Shown here: in pieces, positions 7,298 to 15,583 of the stretch
Layout of the letters: the number at the start of each line of letters is the position of its first letter
How positions within the stretch are numbered: position 1 is the stretch's first letter
Assembly: GCA_903907925.1 (NCBI GenBank)
Contig: CAIVQB010000105.1
Span: forward strand, 1-38,040
Origin: an uncultured Verrucomicrobiota bacterium
Lineage (GTDB): Bacteria > Verrucomicrobiota > Verrucomicrobiia > Limisphaerales > UBA9464
Reading direction: 5' to 3'
Length of the DNA stretch: 38,040 nt
Translations under genes and position numbers: made by a program
The notes under the pieces: model-generated
The model's input: only the letters and a program-made list of their open reading frames with translations
Told to the model about the DNA's origin: nothing
Databases searched by the model: none

Positions 7298-8506
7298 GTG
7301 GATCCTCCAAGTGAGCGTCGACAACCGGTGACGGCCGGCGATGCTCGCGAGGTGCCGTCGGACCCTGTCTATTTCGATTATAACGCCACCACGCCCCTCG
7401 ATGCCGGGGTTCGCGAGGCGATGTTGCCGTTTCTCGGTGCGAACTGGGGCAATCCATCGAGTGTCCACTCCATCGGCCGCACCGCTCGCGCCGCGTTGGA
7501 CGAGGCGCGATACCGACTGGCGGGACACTGGCGCTGTCGTCCCTCCGAGGTGGTGTTCACCGGCGGTGGAACCGAATCCAACAACCTGGCCATCTTCGGA
7601 ATCGCCCGGCTTCTCCGCTCAAAAGGGCGGCACCTGATTTGTTCATCGGTCGAACATCCGGCGGTCCTTCATGCCTTCCGCTTTCTGGAACGCCACGAGG
7701 GATTCGAAGTGACCTATCTGCCGGTGGACACTTCGGGGCGGGTTTCCGTCGATTCGGTGGAAGCGGCATTGCGACCCGAGACCGTTCTCGTATCGGTGAT
7801 GGCGGCCAACAACGAGGTGGGAACGCTTCAACCAGTGGCGGAGATCGGTCGATTGTGCCGGCAACGGGGAGTGTTGTTCCACACCGACGCGGTGCAGGCC
7901 TTCGGCAAGATTCCGTTCCAGGACATTCACCAGTTCGAGGCCGATCTCGTCTCGGTCTGCGCCCACAAATTCCATGGTCCCAAGGGTGCGGGTGCATTGT
8001 TCGTGAAATCTCCCCTGCAGCCGTTGCCCACACAGGTCGGCGGTGGACATGAAAATGAGCGAAGGGCCGGGACCGAAAACCTGGCCGCCATCGTCGGGCT
8101 CGCTGTGGCCTTCGAACGATGTGTCGTGACGCCGGCATTCGATGCCAGTGCTCTACTGCCGTTGACCGAACGTCTGGCTGCTGCAGCGGCCGCCATTCCC
8201 GGGGTGACACTGCGTCATGCGCCGGAAGGTCGCCTGGCCAACACCATCGCGTTCTCGGTGGAAGGCACGGACGGCATCGCCCTCATGGCGACGCTCGATC
8301 TGGAAGGGATCTGCGCCTCGAGCGGTTCGGCGTGTTCCGCGGGTTCGCTGGAGCCAAGCCATGTCCTGAGCGCGATGGGCGTCCCGGCGGCGGCGGCCAA
8401 TGCGCTGGTCCGCTTTTCGCTCGGTCGCGACTCGACGGAGGCGGAGGTGGATCGCGTGGCGGCGGTGCTTCCTGGTCTGATTCAACGGCTGCGGAACAGC
8501 CGTTGA
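7298..8506 (+). CDS. Cysteine desulfurase (NifS/IscS family)
   Basis: A PLP-dependent class V aminotransferase-fold enzyme of about 402 residues. It removes sulfur from L-cysteine as a persulfide for iron-sulfur clusters or thiolation. Visible marks: VYFDYNATTPLDAGVREAM at the N-terminus, GGGTESNNLAIFG, the PLP region VCAHKFHGPKGAGALF with the Schiff-base Lys near residue 224, the arm GGGHENERRAGTENLAAIVG, and the active-site loop ASSGSACSAGSLEPSHVL with the catalytic Cys near 346. The GTG at 7298 lies eight bases after a G-rich stretch; a TTG at 7289 is possible. It follows the ATPase gene by 17 nt and is probably cotranscribed. No scaffold or other Fe-S genes are adjacent, so which pathway it feeds is open. 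Confidence 0.9.
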   Translation: MDPPSERRQPVTAGDAREVPSDPVYFDYNATTPLDAGVREAMLPFLGANWGNPSSVHSIGRTARAALDEARYRLAGHWRCRPSEVVFTGGGTESNNLAIFGIARLLRSKGRHLICSSVEHPAVLHAFRFLERHEGFEVTYLPVDTSGRVSVDSVEAALRPETVLVSVMAANNEVGTLQPVAEIGRLCRQRGVLFHTDAVQAFGKIPFQDIHQFEADLVSVCAHKFHGPKGAGALFVKSPLQPLPTQVGGGHENERRAGTENLAAIVGLAVAFERCVVTPAFDASALLPLTERLAAAAAAIPGVTLRHAPEGRLANTIAFSVEGTDGIALMATLDLEGICASSGSACSAGSLEPSHVLSAMGVPAAAANALVRFSLGRDSTEAEVDRVAAVLPGLIQRLRNSR

Positions 8507-8523
8507 ATCCTGGAACGGGTTCC

Positions 8524-8554
8524 AAAAAAAGACGGCCCGCCTTTCAGCGGGCCG
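8524..8554 (-). terminator. Rho-independent terminator of efp
   Basis: CGGCCCGC (8533-8540) and GCGGGCCG (8547-8554) form a perfect 8-bp stem with a 6-base loop. On the minus strand the stem is followed by TC and seven T (8530-8524), the classic form, placing it 60 bases after the efp stop. On the plus strand the trailing T-run is weak, so it serves efp mainly but may also stop transcription from the desulfurase side. Confidence 0.85.
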
Positions 8555-8614
8555 ACCATTTTCACACGGAATCGGGAGTTGAGCTCCCAACCAAACTCAA
8601 AACTTGGGGAGGCG

Positions 8615-9175
8615 TCAGGCGCGCTCCATGTATTTCCCGGTGCGGGTATCCACTTTGATCTTCTCACCGGTCTTGATGAAGAGGGGAGCCTGGACGGTCA
8701 CGCCGGTCTCAAGGATGACGGCCTTCTGAACGTTGTTGGCGGAGTCACCACGGACGCCTTCCGGAGCGTCGGTCACGGTGAGGATCACGCTCGCCGGGAT
8801 TTCGATCTGGACCGCCCGGTCTTCGACGAAGGTCATCTGCACCGAGGCGTTCTCGATGAGATAGTGTTTGCCCTCACCCACCAGTTCCGGCGTGACGGTC
8901 ACTTCCTCGAAGTTCTCCGGGTTGACGAAGACGTAGTCATCGCCGGACTTGTAGCTGAACTCCATCCGGTAGGTGTTCAACGGCACCGTCTCGACCTTTT
9001 CCGTCGAACTGAAGCGGACATCCATCGACTTGCCAGTGCGGATGCTCCGGAGGATGCCCTGGACGAAGGCGCGCAGGTTGCCCGGCGTGCGGTGCGTCAC
9101 TTCGAGGACGACACACACGTCGTTGTTATACTGGATCGCCATCCCCTTGCGGAGATCGTTTGCGTTGACAGCCAT
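8615..9175 (-). CDS. efp: Translation elongation factor P
   Basis: A 186-residue EF-P with all three beta-barrel domains: KOW-like N-terminus MAVNANDLRKGMAIQYNND, middle RMEFSYKSGDDYVFVNPENF, and C-terminal domain with GVRGDSANNVQKAVILETG and a TGEKIKVDTRTGKYMERA end. EF-P binds near the ribosomal E site and relieves stalling at proline runs. The loop that normally presents a modified Lys (E. coli PGKGQAF, Lys34) reads PGNLRAF here, with Asn33 at the tip. That residue cannot be beta-lysylated or rhamnosylated in the known ways. This resembles a PVC-group EF-P subtype rather than the classical protein. ATG at 9175 is preceded by CAGGTATT. A hairpin with a T-run lies just upstream and a strong terminator downstream, so it is a single-gene unit. 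Confidence 0.95.
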   Translation of the reverse strand: MAVNANDLRKGMAIQYNNDVCVVLEVTHRTPGNLRAFVQGILRSIRTGKSMDVRFSSTEKVETVPLNTYRMEFSYKSGDDYVFVNPENFEEVTVTPELVGEGKHYLIENASVQMTFVEDRAVQIEIPASVILTVTDAPEGVRGDSANNVQKAVILETGVTVQAPLFIKTGEKIKVDTRTGKYMERA

Positions 9176-9187
9176 AATACCTGAAAA

Positions 9188-9234
9188 AGCGTCGAATTTG
9201 CCTGTTTTTTCGGGAAACAGGAGAGGCGGACGCT
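9188..9234 (-). promoter_or_regulatory. Structured efp leader with attenuator-like hairpin
   Basis: AGCGTC (9188-9193) pairs with GACGCT (9229-9234), and inside it CCTGTTT (9201-9207) pairs with AAACAGG (9215-9221). The two stems are separated by a symmetric 7x7 internal loop. Read on the minus strand the outer stem ends in GACGCTTTTTC, so a five-T run follows it immediately before the efp ribosome site. A 10-codon frame (MGACHHFLFG, 9265-9233) stops exactly at the base of the stem but has no clear ribosome site. Attenuation is inferred from shape only. Confidence 0.45.
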
Positions 9235-9336
9235 AACCGAACAGGAAGTGATGGCAAGCCCCCATTTGAAGTGGGGACGGGATCCATTCCCAACGCCGTC
9301 CTTTGCCCGCGAGGCTCTGATAATGGCGACGGGCTA

Positions 9337-10593
9337 TCAGGCGAAGCGGTCCGGATGCAGTAGATCGAGGGGAATCGAAGGCGGTGTCCCGGCGAGCAAT
9401 TCGGCGACCAGTCGACCGGTGATGGGTCCGAGGCTCAGACCCATCATCGCGTGGCCGGTAGCGACCACGAGATTCCGAATGCTTGCCGGACGCCCGAGGA
9501 ATGGGAGACCGTCCGGCGAACACGGTCGAAGGCCGCGCCAGGCTTGAATACCCTCGAAGTCTTCAATCCGGAACTCCGGGAAGTAGTGCGGCACCGACTT
9601 GATGATGCCGCGCACCCGGATGGGATTGATGTCCTCATTCAACCCGGCGATTTCCATCGTGCCCCCGAAACGGAGACTGTTTCCCATCGGGGTCACGGCG
9701 ACGCGGGCTTCGGTGAAGATCGAGCAAAGGCCCGGCAATTGACGCGGCTGAGATAGGGTCAGCGAATAACCCTTTCCGGCCTGCATCGGCAGATGGAGTC
9801 CCAGGCCCTGTGCGATGCCGGTGGACCACGAGCCGCCGGCGAGGACGAATTCGTCGGCGGTGATCTCGCCGATCGTTCCGCCACAACGGGCGGCCCGCAG
9901 TTTTCTTCCCTCAGTTCGCCAACCCTCTACCTCAGTGTTCCAAAAAAAACGAACTCCACGGGCGACGAGTTGTTGCTGGAGCACGTCCATCAATCGATCC
10001 GGGCACAAATGGCAATCGCGGGGATAATAAACCGAACCCGCTACATCGACCGTGACGCCGGGATCGAGTGTCGCCGTCTGACGGGCATCGAGAATGTCGG
10101 CGGGAATTCCAAGCGCGCGGGCGCGGGTGGCGGCGATCGATTCCTCGTCCAGAGCATGGGCGGTCTTGCAGAGCATCAGCAGCCCTTTGCGAACCAGTCC
10201 GAAGTCATGACCCGGAAGCGCGGCGAGTGCGTCATATTCCCGGCGGCTTGCGAAGCTGAGATCCCGCAACACGGGTGCGGCCCGATGAACATGCCGGGCG
10301 GTGGCGGAACGCCAGAATTGGAACGCCCACGAAATCAGCGCGGCATCGAGTCGGGGCTGGATGTAAAACGGCGATTCCGGATTCCACATCCACTTCAACC
10401 CGAGGGCGACCATGCCCGGTGCGGCGAGCGGAACGAAATGGCTTGGCACGATCATGCCCGCATTGCCGAACGAACAGCCATCGCGCTGCTCGGGATGGCG
10501 TTCGATCACGGTGACCCGATGACCGTCGCGAGCCGCGTAGTACGCCGAGCACAGACCAATGATGCCGCCGCCGAGGATGACGATTTCCGCCAT
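9337..10593 (-). CDS. FAD-dependent D-amino acid dehydrogenase-like oxidoreductase (DadA family)
   Basis: A 418-residue DAO-family flavoprotein. The FAD-binding start MAEIVILGGGIIGLCSAYYA has the GxGxxG dinucleotide fold and an acidic residue at VTVIER. Further marks are CSFGNAGMIVPSHFVPLAAP near residues 40-60, typical of DadA, and the C-terminal FAD motif GLRPCSPDGLPFLG with ATGHAMMGLSLGP. DadA enzymes oxidise D-amino acids to 2-oxo acids at the membrane, passing electrons to quinone; close relatives oxidise D-hydroxyproline. The frame is open to 10716, but ATG at 10593 starts the FAD fold. It is monocistronic and divergent from the beta-propeller gene. A hydroxyproline epimerase gene lies about 8 kb away on the same strand, which makes cis-4-hydroxy-D-proline a reasonable substrate guess. 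Confidence 0.85.
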   Translation of the reverse strand: MAEIVILGGGIIGLCSAYYAARDGHRVTVIERHPEQRDGCSFGNAGMIVPSHFVPLAAPGMVALGLKWMWNPESPFYIQPRLDAALISWAFQFWRSATARHVHRAAPVLRDLSFASRREYDALAALPGHDFGLVRKGLLMLCKTAHALDEESIAATRARALGIPADILDARQTATLDPGVTVDVAGSVYYPRDCHLCPDRLMDVLQQQLVARGVRFFWNTEVEGWRTEGRKLRAARCGGTIGEITADEFVLAGGSWSTGIAQGLGLHLPMQAGKGYSLTLSQPRQLPGLCSIFTEARVAVTPMGNSLRFGGTMEIAGLNEDINPIRVRGIIKSVPHYFPEFRIEDFEGIQAWRGLRPCSPDGLPFLGRPASIRNLVVATGHAMMGLSLGPITGRLVAELLAGTPPSIPLDLLHPDRFA

Positions 10594-10763
10594 GTCGATG
10601 TGTGGGAAGAGCGACGACAGCCTGGGAAGGACTCCAACCGCGGGAACGTCGCCTGCGCCAAGGTTGAAACGCGTGGCAACTGCAAGGCGAGGAGTTCTTT
10701 TGGGTCTCCGGTCCACCGCATTTCCCCGATGACGGATCCCTCAATTGGGCGTAGCGTTTCCGC

Positions 10764-11708
10764 ATGATTCCCATGACTGGCTCCCGCCTGCGTTCCGGCT
10801 GGCTGGCTCTCGCGACTGTTTTCTCCCTGGCCGTCGGCATCGCCCGCGCGGAATCCGATTCCAAGATCACCCATTCCTTCATCGCCTTCGGGGGCGAGAC
10901 CCGGATCGTGGACGCCACCGGCAAGACCACCTGGACCTATCCGCAAGGCACGCGCGACGGCTTCGTTCTCCCCAACGGAAACATTCTCCTGACCCTTTCC
11001 AAGAGCGACACCCACAAGGGCGGCGCGGTCGTGGAATTGACGCGCGATGGCCGCGAAGTATTCCACTGGGAGGGCACGCAATCGGAGGTGAACACCGCCG
11101 AACGCCTGTCCAACGGCAACACCCTGGTGACCGAGGCCGGGGCTCACCCGCGCATCCTGGAATTGGACAAGGCGGGCCTGGTGAAGATCGAAGTGGCGAT
11201 CCAATGCCAGTCCACCAATCACCACATGGAAACCCGGATGACCCGCAAGTTGTCCAACGGAAACTATCTGGTGCCTCAGTTGCTCGACAGGGTGGTCCGC
11301 GAATACACCCCGACCGGCGCGATCGTCTGGGAGTATCACACGCCCGGAGAACCGGCTGAATCCTGGCCGTTCACCGCCATCCGCCTCGCCAACGGAAACA
11401 CCCTCATCAACTGCACCCACGGCAATCACACCATCGAAGTGAACCGCAAGGGCGACATCGTCTGGCATCTCACCAATGCCGATCTGCCCCAGCCGTTGTT
11501 GAAGGATCCGTGCGGCGCGCAGCGGCTCCCGAATGGCAACACCGTCATCACCAGCTACGCCGCCGGCGATCAGGCGGTGAAGCTCATAGAAGTGAACCGG
11601 GAGAAGAAGATCGTCTGGACCTACGAGGAACCCCGGCGGTTCGGCATCCACCATTTCCAGATCCTCGACACCAACGGCCGCCCGCTGAAGGGCGCGGCGA
11701 TGAAGTAG
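10764..11708 (+). CDS. Secreted PQQ-like/arylsulfotransferase-like beta-propeller protein
   Basis: A 314-residue protein with a signal peptide (RSGWLALATVFSLAVGIARA, cut before ESDSK). The mature part is built of about six blades with a recurring L-x-N-G-N-T-L-V strand: VLPNGNILLTL, RLSNGNTLVTE, KLSNGNYLVPQ, RLANGNTLINC, RLPNGNTVITS. They alternate with W-x-Y/H-type strands such as KTTWTYPQGTRDG, EVFHWEG, IVWEYHTPG, IVWHLTN and IVWTYEEP. Such PQQ-like propellers occur as binding or scaffolding modules in the periplasm; the pattern also resembles arylsulfotransferase propellers, but no catalytic histidine set was confirmed. ATG at 10764 was chosen; an ATG three codons later is equally possible. 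The gene stands alone between the divergent DadA-like gene and a small unknown gene. Function is not known. Confidence 0.8.
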   Translation: MIPMTGSRLRSGWLALATVFSLAVGIARAESDSKITHSFIAFGGETRIVDATGKTTWTYPQGTRDGFVLPNGNILLTLSKSDTHKGGAVVELTRDGREVFHWEGTQSEVNTAERLSNGNTLVTEAGAHPRILELDKAGLVKIEVAIQCQSTNHHMETRMTRKLSNGNYLVPQLLDRVVREYTPTGAIVWEYHTPGEPAESWPFTAIRLANGNTLINCTHGNHTIEVNRKGDIVWHLTNADLPQPLLKDPCGAQRLPNGNTVITSYAAGDQAVKLIEVNREKKIVWTYEEPRRFGIHHFQILDTNGRPLKGAAMK

Positions 11709-11745
11709 GGGTGGCTTCGGGGAATCGGCATGCCCTATCATCCGA

Positions 11746-12225
11746 ATGACTCCATTGCACAAACGGCTGATCGGAACGTGGAAATCCGACAAGCGCCTGA
11801 CTCTTCAATTCTGCCATCGGTACCACTGCCTTATCGGAGCTCGGAAACGCAGATTTGGAGCGCTGTTCGGCAAGCTTGAAATTCGGTACACGCAGAAGTT
11901 CGTGTATTCCAAGTTGGGAGATCTCGAGCACCGGGATCCGTACGACGTGGTGGCTGAAGATTCTGAAAGCATCGTCATTCGAAAATTCCCAGTTGGACTC
12001 AAAGCGGAAATCCAGAAAGTAGCCGGGCCTATCTTTGACGAGTTTTTCGAGCCGGGGCTCCAGCGGATTTGTTTTCGAACCCGACGCAGCCGCGAATACT
12101 ATTGGGTCGGCTGTGGCCAGTATTGCGAGTGGTTTCGGAAAATCGACTCGAAAACACGACCCAGCAGACTCCAGCGAAGTAAACCGCCCTCGAAGCGCTC
12201 CATGAATTCCTCTCCATTCCGGTGA
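11746..12225 (+). CDS. Hypothetical protein with LIGTWKSD start
   Basis: A 159-residue protein without signal peptide or membrane segment. It starts [16 protein letters not shown] and continues with [14 protein letters not shown] and later [19 protein letters not shown], a pattern of alternating beta-strands with aromatic ends. Short GTWKSD...FG.L...YT...YW......EWFR proteins recur in this phylum as I recall, but I know no function for them. The coding part seems to end near residue 135; the tail is basic, rich in Ser and Arg, and reads into sequence next to the decayed DUF1501 fragment, so the true C-terminus may have been altered by that rearrangement. No partner gene is evident. Confidence 0.6.
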   Translation: MTPLHKRLIGTWKSDKRLTLQFCHRYHCLIGARKRRFGALFGKLEIRYTQKFVYSKLGDLEHRDPYDVVAEDSESIVIRKFPVGLKAEIQKVAGPIFDEFFEPGLQRICFRTRRSREYYWVGCGQYCEWFRKIDSKTRPSRLQRSKPPSKRSMNSSPFR

Positions 12226-12299
12226 CTTCTTGATCCAGTCCCCGGAATTGGAAGGACATCCGTTCGTGGTTTATGCCGAGCAGTTGAAGAATGGTGGCG
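12205..12299 (-). pseudogene. Decayed C-terminal fragment of a DUF1501 gene
   Basis: On the minus strand this stretch reads [20 protein letters not shown], then [13 protein letters not shown]. The intact DUF1501 protein encoded at 14100-15566 ends [20 protein letters not shown], then [14 protein letters not shown], so about 30 codons are clearly homologous. The homology breaks off upstream near 12300, where the matching IRDFH codons are garbled, and fades downstream near 12205. There is no start and no complete domain. The bases from 12300 to 12464 contain nothing recognisable except a TTGACT near 12380 that could be a -35 element for the hydrolase that follows. Confidence 0.8.
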
Positions 12300-12464
12300 T
12301 TTGGCGCGGATCAGACTCGGGCCGGATCACGATGTGGTCCAAGCGAACCTGCAGGTCGGACGGCCACCAGTGCGGCTGGGTTGACTTCAACCGGCGACAG
12401 AGGAGCATCCGGATCGAGGTCTCTCTTCTGAGATCCGGCCCGACAACACTCTGGCATCCATGAC

Positions 12465-14018
12465 ATGATTCTCTTCCTTCGACTCGTTGTGTGCCTCATC
12501 ACCGTCGTTGGGATGGGCGGTCGCGCCCGGTCGCAAACAATTCCCTATACCCCACCGGAGTTCACCGACCCAAACCGGCGGTCGGCAGTCGAGGCGGTCT
12601 TGCCGGAGATCGATCAACTCTTCGCTGACCTTGCCCGCAAAGAACACTTTCCCGGCCTGGTTTATGGGGTGGTTCTGGATGGACGGTTGATCCATTCCCG
12701 AGCCCTGGGCTTCGCCAATCTCGAACGAAAACTGCCCACCACCCCTGACACCGCCTTCCGAATTGCGTCGATGACCAAGAGCTTCGTGACTCTTGCCATC
12801 TTCAAGCTTCGCGATGACGGAAAATTGTCCCTCGATGATCCGGTGGCGAAGTATCTGCCCGAGTTTCGAAAAGTGCGGCCGCCGACACCTGATTCTCCTC
12901 CGGTCACCGTCCGTCATCTAATGACCATGACCACGGGATTGCCGGAGGACAATCCGTGGGGCGATCGCCAGATGGCCATCGGAAGGGACGCCTTGAGGAA
13001 ATTTGTCGGCGGCGGTCTTTCCTTCTCGAGTCCGCCCGGGCAGCAGTTCGAATACAGCAACCTGGGATTCGTGCTGCTCGGACAGATTGTCTCCAGGGCG
13101 TCGGGCACCTCCTTCGAAAACTATATCACCCGACACATCCTTCAACCGCTGGGAATGACCCACACGGTCTGGGAGTACTCGCAGATTCCCGCGGATCACT
13201 TCGCTCCCGGCTATCGATGGGAGCATGAGACCTGGATACTGGAGCCAATCCTGCACGATGGGGAAGGGGCGGCCTGTGGCGGTCTGATCACCACCCTGGA
13301 AGACTTTTCCAAATACGTCGGGTTTCACCTCAATGCCTGGCCCGCCCGTGGCGATCCTGATGTCGGACCGATCCGTCGGTCCACGGTACGGGAACTCCAT
13401 CGGCCGTTCACCGTTTCCGGCCTTTCATCCAAGGCCACGCTCCTCGATGGAACCACCCCGAACCCGGGCGTTTCGTTTTACGGTTACGGCCTGGGTTGGT
13501 CCATCGACAGCCGGCAGGTGATCGCCCTTTCCCACTCCGGAGGACTGCCCGGATACGGAAGCAACTACCGGTTTTTGCCCGACTACGGTGTGGCAGTCAT
13601 AGCCTTCGCCAACCGGACCTACGCTCCGGCGGGTCGGGGATGCAGCCAGGCCATCAACGTTCTACTGGAGCATGCCCATCTCAAACCACGAATCATCCCC
13701 GCCTCGGGAATCCTTGAGACCCGTGCGCGCCAGGTCCGGGAATTGATCACCACTTGGGAGCCGCGGTTGAGTGATGAAATGGTTGCCGAAAACTTCTTTC
13801 TGGACCGGTCACGGGAGGATTGGAGGACGATCGCCCGCGAAACACTCGCCAAGGCTGGTACCGTTCGCTCAACCAGTCCGGTCGTCGCGGAAAACCAACT
13901 GCGGGGAACCTTCAGACTGGTGGGCGAACACGGGGTGGTGAAAGTGCACTTCACGCTGACACCAGAACGGATTCCGCGGGTCCAGGAACTCGAGCTGATC
14001 TTCGAAGCAAACCCGTGA
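12465..14018 (+). CDS. Serine hydrolase of the beta-lactamase/class C fold
   Basis: A 517-residue exported protein with a signal peptide (LRLVVCLITVVGMGGRARS). It carries the three catalytic motifs of the serine beta-lactamase/D-Ala-D-Ala carboxypeptidase superfamily: S102-M-T-K105 in RIASMTKSFVTLAIF, Y196-S-N198 in EYSNLGFVLLGQI, and H356-S-G358 in ALSHSGGLPGYG. The family includes class C beta-lactamases, peptidases and esterases; sequence alone does not decide among them, and the HSG form instead of KTG is common in the esterase/peptidase members. About 110 residues follow the catalytic domain, with no named domain seen. ATG at 12465 is directly followed by the signal peptide. The gene is monocistronic and converges on the DUF1501 gene at 14100. 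Confidence 0.85.
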   Translation: MILFLRLVVCLITVVGMGGRARSQTIPYTPPEFTDPNRRSAVEAVLPEIDQLFADLARKEHFPGLVYGVVLDGRLIHSRALGFANLERKLPTTPDTAFRIASMTKSFVTLAIFKLRDDGKLSLDDPVAKYLPEFRKVRPPTPDSPPVTVRHLMTMTTGLPEDNPWGDRQMAIGRDALRKFVGGGLSFSSPPGQQFEYSNLGFVLLGQIVSRASGTSFENYITRHILQPLGMTHTVWEYSQIPADHFAPGYRWEHETWILEPILHDGEGAACGGLITTLEDFSKYVGFHLNAWPARGDPDVGPIRRSTVRELHRPFTVSGLSSKATLLDGTTPNPGVSFYGYGLGWSIDSRQVIALSHSGGLPGYGSNYRFLPDYGVAVIAFANRTYAPAGRGCSQAINVLLEHAHLKPRIIPASGILETRARQVRELITTWEPRLSDEMVAENFFLDRSREDWRTIARETLAKAGTVRSTSPVVAENQLRGTFRLVGEHGVVKVHFTLTPERIPRVQELELIFEANP

Positions 14019-14099
14019 GCTGGTTGCTTACGGGCCGGCTTTTGCGTTGGGTCTGTGGATGCAACCTTCGGTTCTCGTTCCAAGCGGGAAGAATCGGGA

Positions 14100-15566
14100 C
14101 TAGGCCAGCAATTCCTTCACCACGCGGGCTTCCTCCACTCCGGTGAGTTTTTGATCGAGGCCCTGGAATTTGAAGGTCATTCGTTCGTGGTTCATGCCGA
14201 GCAACTGCAGGATCGTGGCGTGGAAATCGCGGATGTGGACGGGGTCCTTGACGATGTTGTAGGAGAAATCGTCGGTCTCGCCGTAGATCGTTCCGCCCTT
14301 CACGCCGCCGCCGGCCATCCACATGGTGAAACAGCGGGGATGATGATCGCGACCGTAATTTTCATGGGATAACCCGCCCTGGCTATAAATCGTCCGACCG
14401 AATTCGCCGCCCCAGATGATCAGAGTGTCCTCGAACAGGCCGCGCGCCTTGAGGTCCTGGATCAATCCATACGTCGCCTGATCGATATCCTTGCATTGCA
14501 TTGGCAGCCGGCCGGTCAGGTTGCCGTGATGATCCCAGTTGTTGAGATACACTTGGACAAACCGGACACCGCGTTCCACGAGCCGGCGGGCCAGCAGCGC
14601 GGTGTAGGCAAAGGTGCCGGGCTTCCGCGCCTCGGAACCGTAGAGAGCGTAGGTCGATTCCGGCTCGTCGGCGACGCGGGTGAGTTCGGGTACGCTGGCC
14701 TGCATGCGAAAGGCCATCTCGAATTGCTGAATGCGGGTGTGGGTCTCCGGATCGCCAACCGCCTTGTAGGTCATCTCATTCAACCGACGTAATCCGTCGA
14801 GCTGCGATCGGCGCAGATCCGATGAGACACCGGGCGGATTGTTGATGAACAGGATCGGATCGCCGGCGCTGCGGAAGGAAACGCCGGCATGTTCGCCGGA
14901 GAGAAACCCACTCGACCACAGTCGGGCCGAGATGGCCTGGATCTGTTCCTTGTTGGTGGGTTCCGCCACCAGCACCACGAAGGTCGGCAGGTTGGAATTC
15001 ATCGACCCCAGTCCGTAGCTGACCCATGAACCGATGCACGGCCGGCCGGGCACCTGATTCCCGGTCTGCAGGTTGCAGATGGCCGGTTCGTGGTTGATCG
15101 ATTCGGTGTGCATCGATCGGATGAAGGCCATGTCATCGACGCACTTTGCGGTCCAGGGCAGCAGCTCGGTTACATGCATCCCGCAGTCGCCATGGCGCTC
15201 GAAGCGGAATTTCGACGGCGCGATCGGGAAGCGCGACTGACCCGAGGTCATGGTGGTGAGGCGCTGGCCGTTGCGGATCGATTCCGGCAGGTCCTTGTCA
15301 TACCACTGCGCCATGCCCGGCTTGTAATCGTAGGTGTCCATCTGGGCGGGTCCGCCGACCATGTGGAGATAGATCACCCGCTTGGCCTTGGGTGCGAAGT
15401 GGGGTGCCAATCCCACCGGCATCGCGGCCCGGGCATCGGCATCGCCGAGCACCGGCAGACCGTTGCCCATCAGGCGGGCGAGGGCGGCATAACCGAGCAC
15501 GTTCTTGCCGCGGGTAAAAAACTGTCGGCGGGTCTCGTGCTGCCGGAGTTCGTCGAAAAGGTTCAT
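14100..15566 (-). CDS. DUF1501 family secreted protein, copy 1
   Basis: A 488-residue DUF1501 protein. Its N-terminus has a twin-arginine-like motif ([20 protein letters not shown]), followed by [20 protein letters not shown], the family's entry motif with an alkaline-phosphatase-like metal-binding look. Further marks are [37 protein letters not shown] and [11 protein letters not shown], typical of the sulfatase/phosphatase-like core. The function of DUF1501 proteins is not established; they are expanded in Planctomycetota and Verrucomicrobiota and nearly always sit beside a PSD1/DUF1549/DUF1553 gene, as here, where it starts 17 nt after copy 1 of that gene. The two products probably act together outside the inner membrane. 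It resembles the copy at 22996-24468 throughout but is clearly diverged. Confidence 0.9.
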   Translation of the reverse strand: MNLFDELRQHETRRQFFTRGKNVLGYAALARLMGNGLPVLGDADARAAMPVGLAPHFAPKAKRVIYLHMVGGPAQMDTYDYKPGMAQWYDKDLPESIRNGQRLTTMTSGQSRFPIAPSKFRFERHGDCGMHVTELLPWTAKCVDDMAFIRSMHTESINHEPAICNLQTGNQVPGRPCIGSWVSYGLGSMNSNLPTFVVLVAEPTNKEQIQAISARLWSSGFLSGEHAGVSFRSAGDPILFINNPPGVSSDLRRSQLDGLRRLNEMTYKAVGDPETHTRIQQFEMAFRMQASVPELTRVADEPESTYALYGSEARKPGTFAYTALLARRLVERGVRFVQVYLNNWDHHGNLTGRLPMQCKDIDQATYGLIQDLKARGLFEDTLIIWGGEFGRTIYSQGGLSHENYGRDHHPRCFTMWMAGGGVKGGTIYGETDDFSYNIVKDPVHIRDFHATILQLLGMNHERMTFKFQGLDQKLTGVEEARVVKELLA

Positions 15567-15583
15567 GGAATGTTCCGGTAAGA

